Source: Vibrio diabolicus
GTDB lineage: Bacteria; Pseudomonadota; Gammaproteobacteria; Enterobacterales; Vibrionaceae
Direction: 5' to 3'
Length of the DNA stretch: 64,000 bases
Assembly: GCA_001048675.1 (NCBI GenBank)
Contig: CCKK01000023.1
Coordinates: 310,001-374,000 of the forward strand
Shown here piece by piece: positions 63,955-64,000 of this stretch. The first letter of the stretch is position 1; the number at the start of each line of letters is the position of its first letter. The notes under the pieces are model-generated. The model was not told the DNA's origin, did no database searches, and saw only the letters and a program-made list of their open reading frames with translations. A program made the translations under genes and the position numbers.

Positions 63955-64000
63955 ATGATTAAGAAGATCGGTGTTTTAACAAGTGGCGGTGACGCACCTG
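63955..64000 (+). CDS. pfkA: 6-phosphofructokinase, first 15 codons (cut by window edge)
   Basis: Starts M-I-K-K-I-G-V-L-T-S-G-G-D-A-P, the ATP-binding loop of PfkA, after RBS GAGGGTGAG. The rest lies beyond the window. Position after fieF is as in E. coli. Confidence 0.9.
   Translation, partial: MIKKIGVLTSGGDAP

Overview
The window is a stretch of Vibrio chromosome, most like the Harveyi clade (V. parahaemolyticus/alginolyticus/harveyi). Three things point there: the gene order is that of Vibrio core chromosome, many proteins read as Vibrio orthologues (TrpR, Fis, AccB, CpxP, K+/H+ antiporter NhaP2), and a ~100 bp Vibrio-type intergenic palindrome is present. The species call is inference. 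Nearly all of it is housekeeping DNA; the most accessory-looking part is an ABC-F/MFS gene pair beside an rRNA-operon remnant.

Layout. 1-2.7 kb: the start of a LytS/BtsS-type sensor kinase and a CstA/BtsT-family transporter, with eight BtsR-like sites in phase upstream of the transporter. 2.7-6.7 kb: a DUF2799 lipoprotein, a small stefin-like protein, and the peptidoglycan-recycling genes murQ, anmK and nagZ. 6.7-9.2 kb: aroF-tyrA under a TyrR box. 9.2-15.8 kb: an M23 peptidase, a PilZ protein, ettA, slt, trpR and yjjX. 15.8-25.2 kb: pheA with its Phe leader peptide and attenuator, raiA, an MltF-like transglycosylase, bamD, rluD, pgeF, and clpB with a sigma-32 promoter. 25.2-26.1 kb: rrn promoters, rrn leader, tRNA-Ala, a stub of tRNA-Glu, 5S rRNA and tRNA-Asp, but no 16S or 23S gene. 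26.1-29.75 kb: a structured leader with two tandem terminators, then an ABC-F protein and an MFS transporter. 29.8-34.7 kb: fis, dusB, prmA, accC, accB, aroQ. 35-52.4 kb: an acetate-utilisation neighbourhood (acs, an exonuclease, a CNMP/CBS/DUF294 protein, an MFS protein, crbS, fumC operon, a sodium:solute symporter pair, nhaP2, crbR). 52.5-64 kb: dsbD, dcuA, aspA, fxsA, trmL, sodA, cpxA-cpxR, cpxP, fieF and the start of pfkA.

The genes join into a few circuits. CrbS-CrbR probably controls acs and the symporter. TyrR controls aroF-tyrA, while phenylalanine supply controls pheA by attenuation. Two identical Fur-box cores lie before the fumC operon and sodA, so iron may couple iron-free fumarase to manganese superoxide dismutase. 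CpxR boxes lie between cpxR and cpxP. AnmK, MurQ and NagZ form one cell-wall recycling cluster.

Quality warning. Several genes (slt, pheA, dusB, the DUF294 gene, aspA) are broken by what look like single extra bases, and the 5S gene also has one extra base. pheA also contains a ~300 bp tandem duplication. Together with the missing 16S/23S genes, this looks more like sequencing and assembly error than real gene decay, so the broken genes should be treated as probably intact in the organism until the reads are checked.
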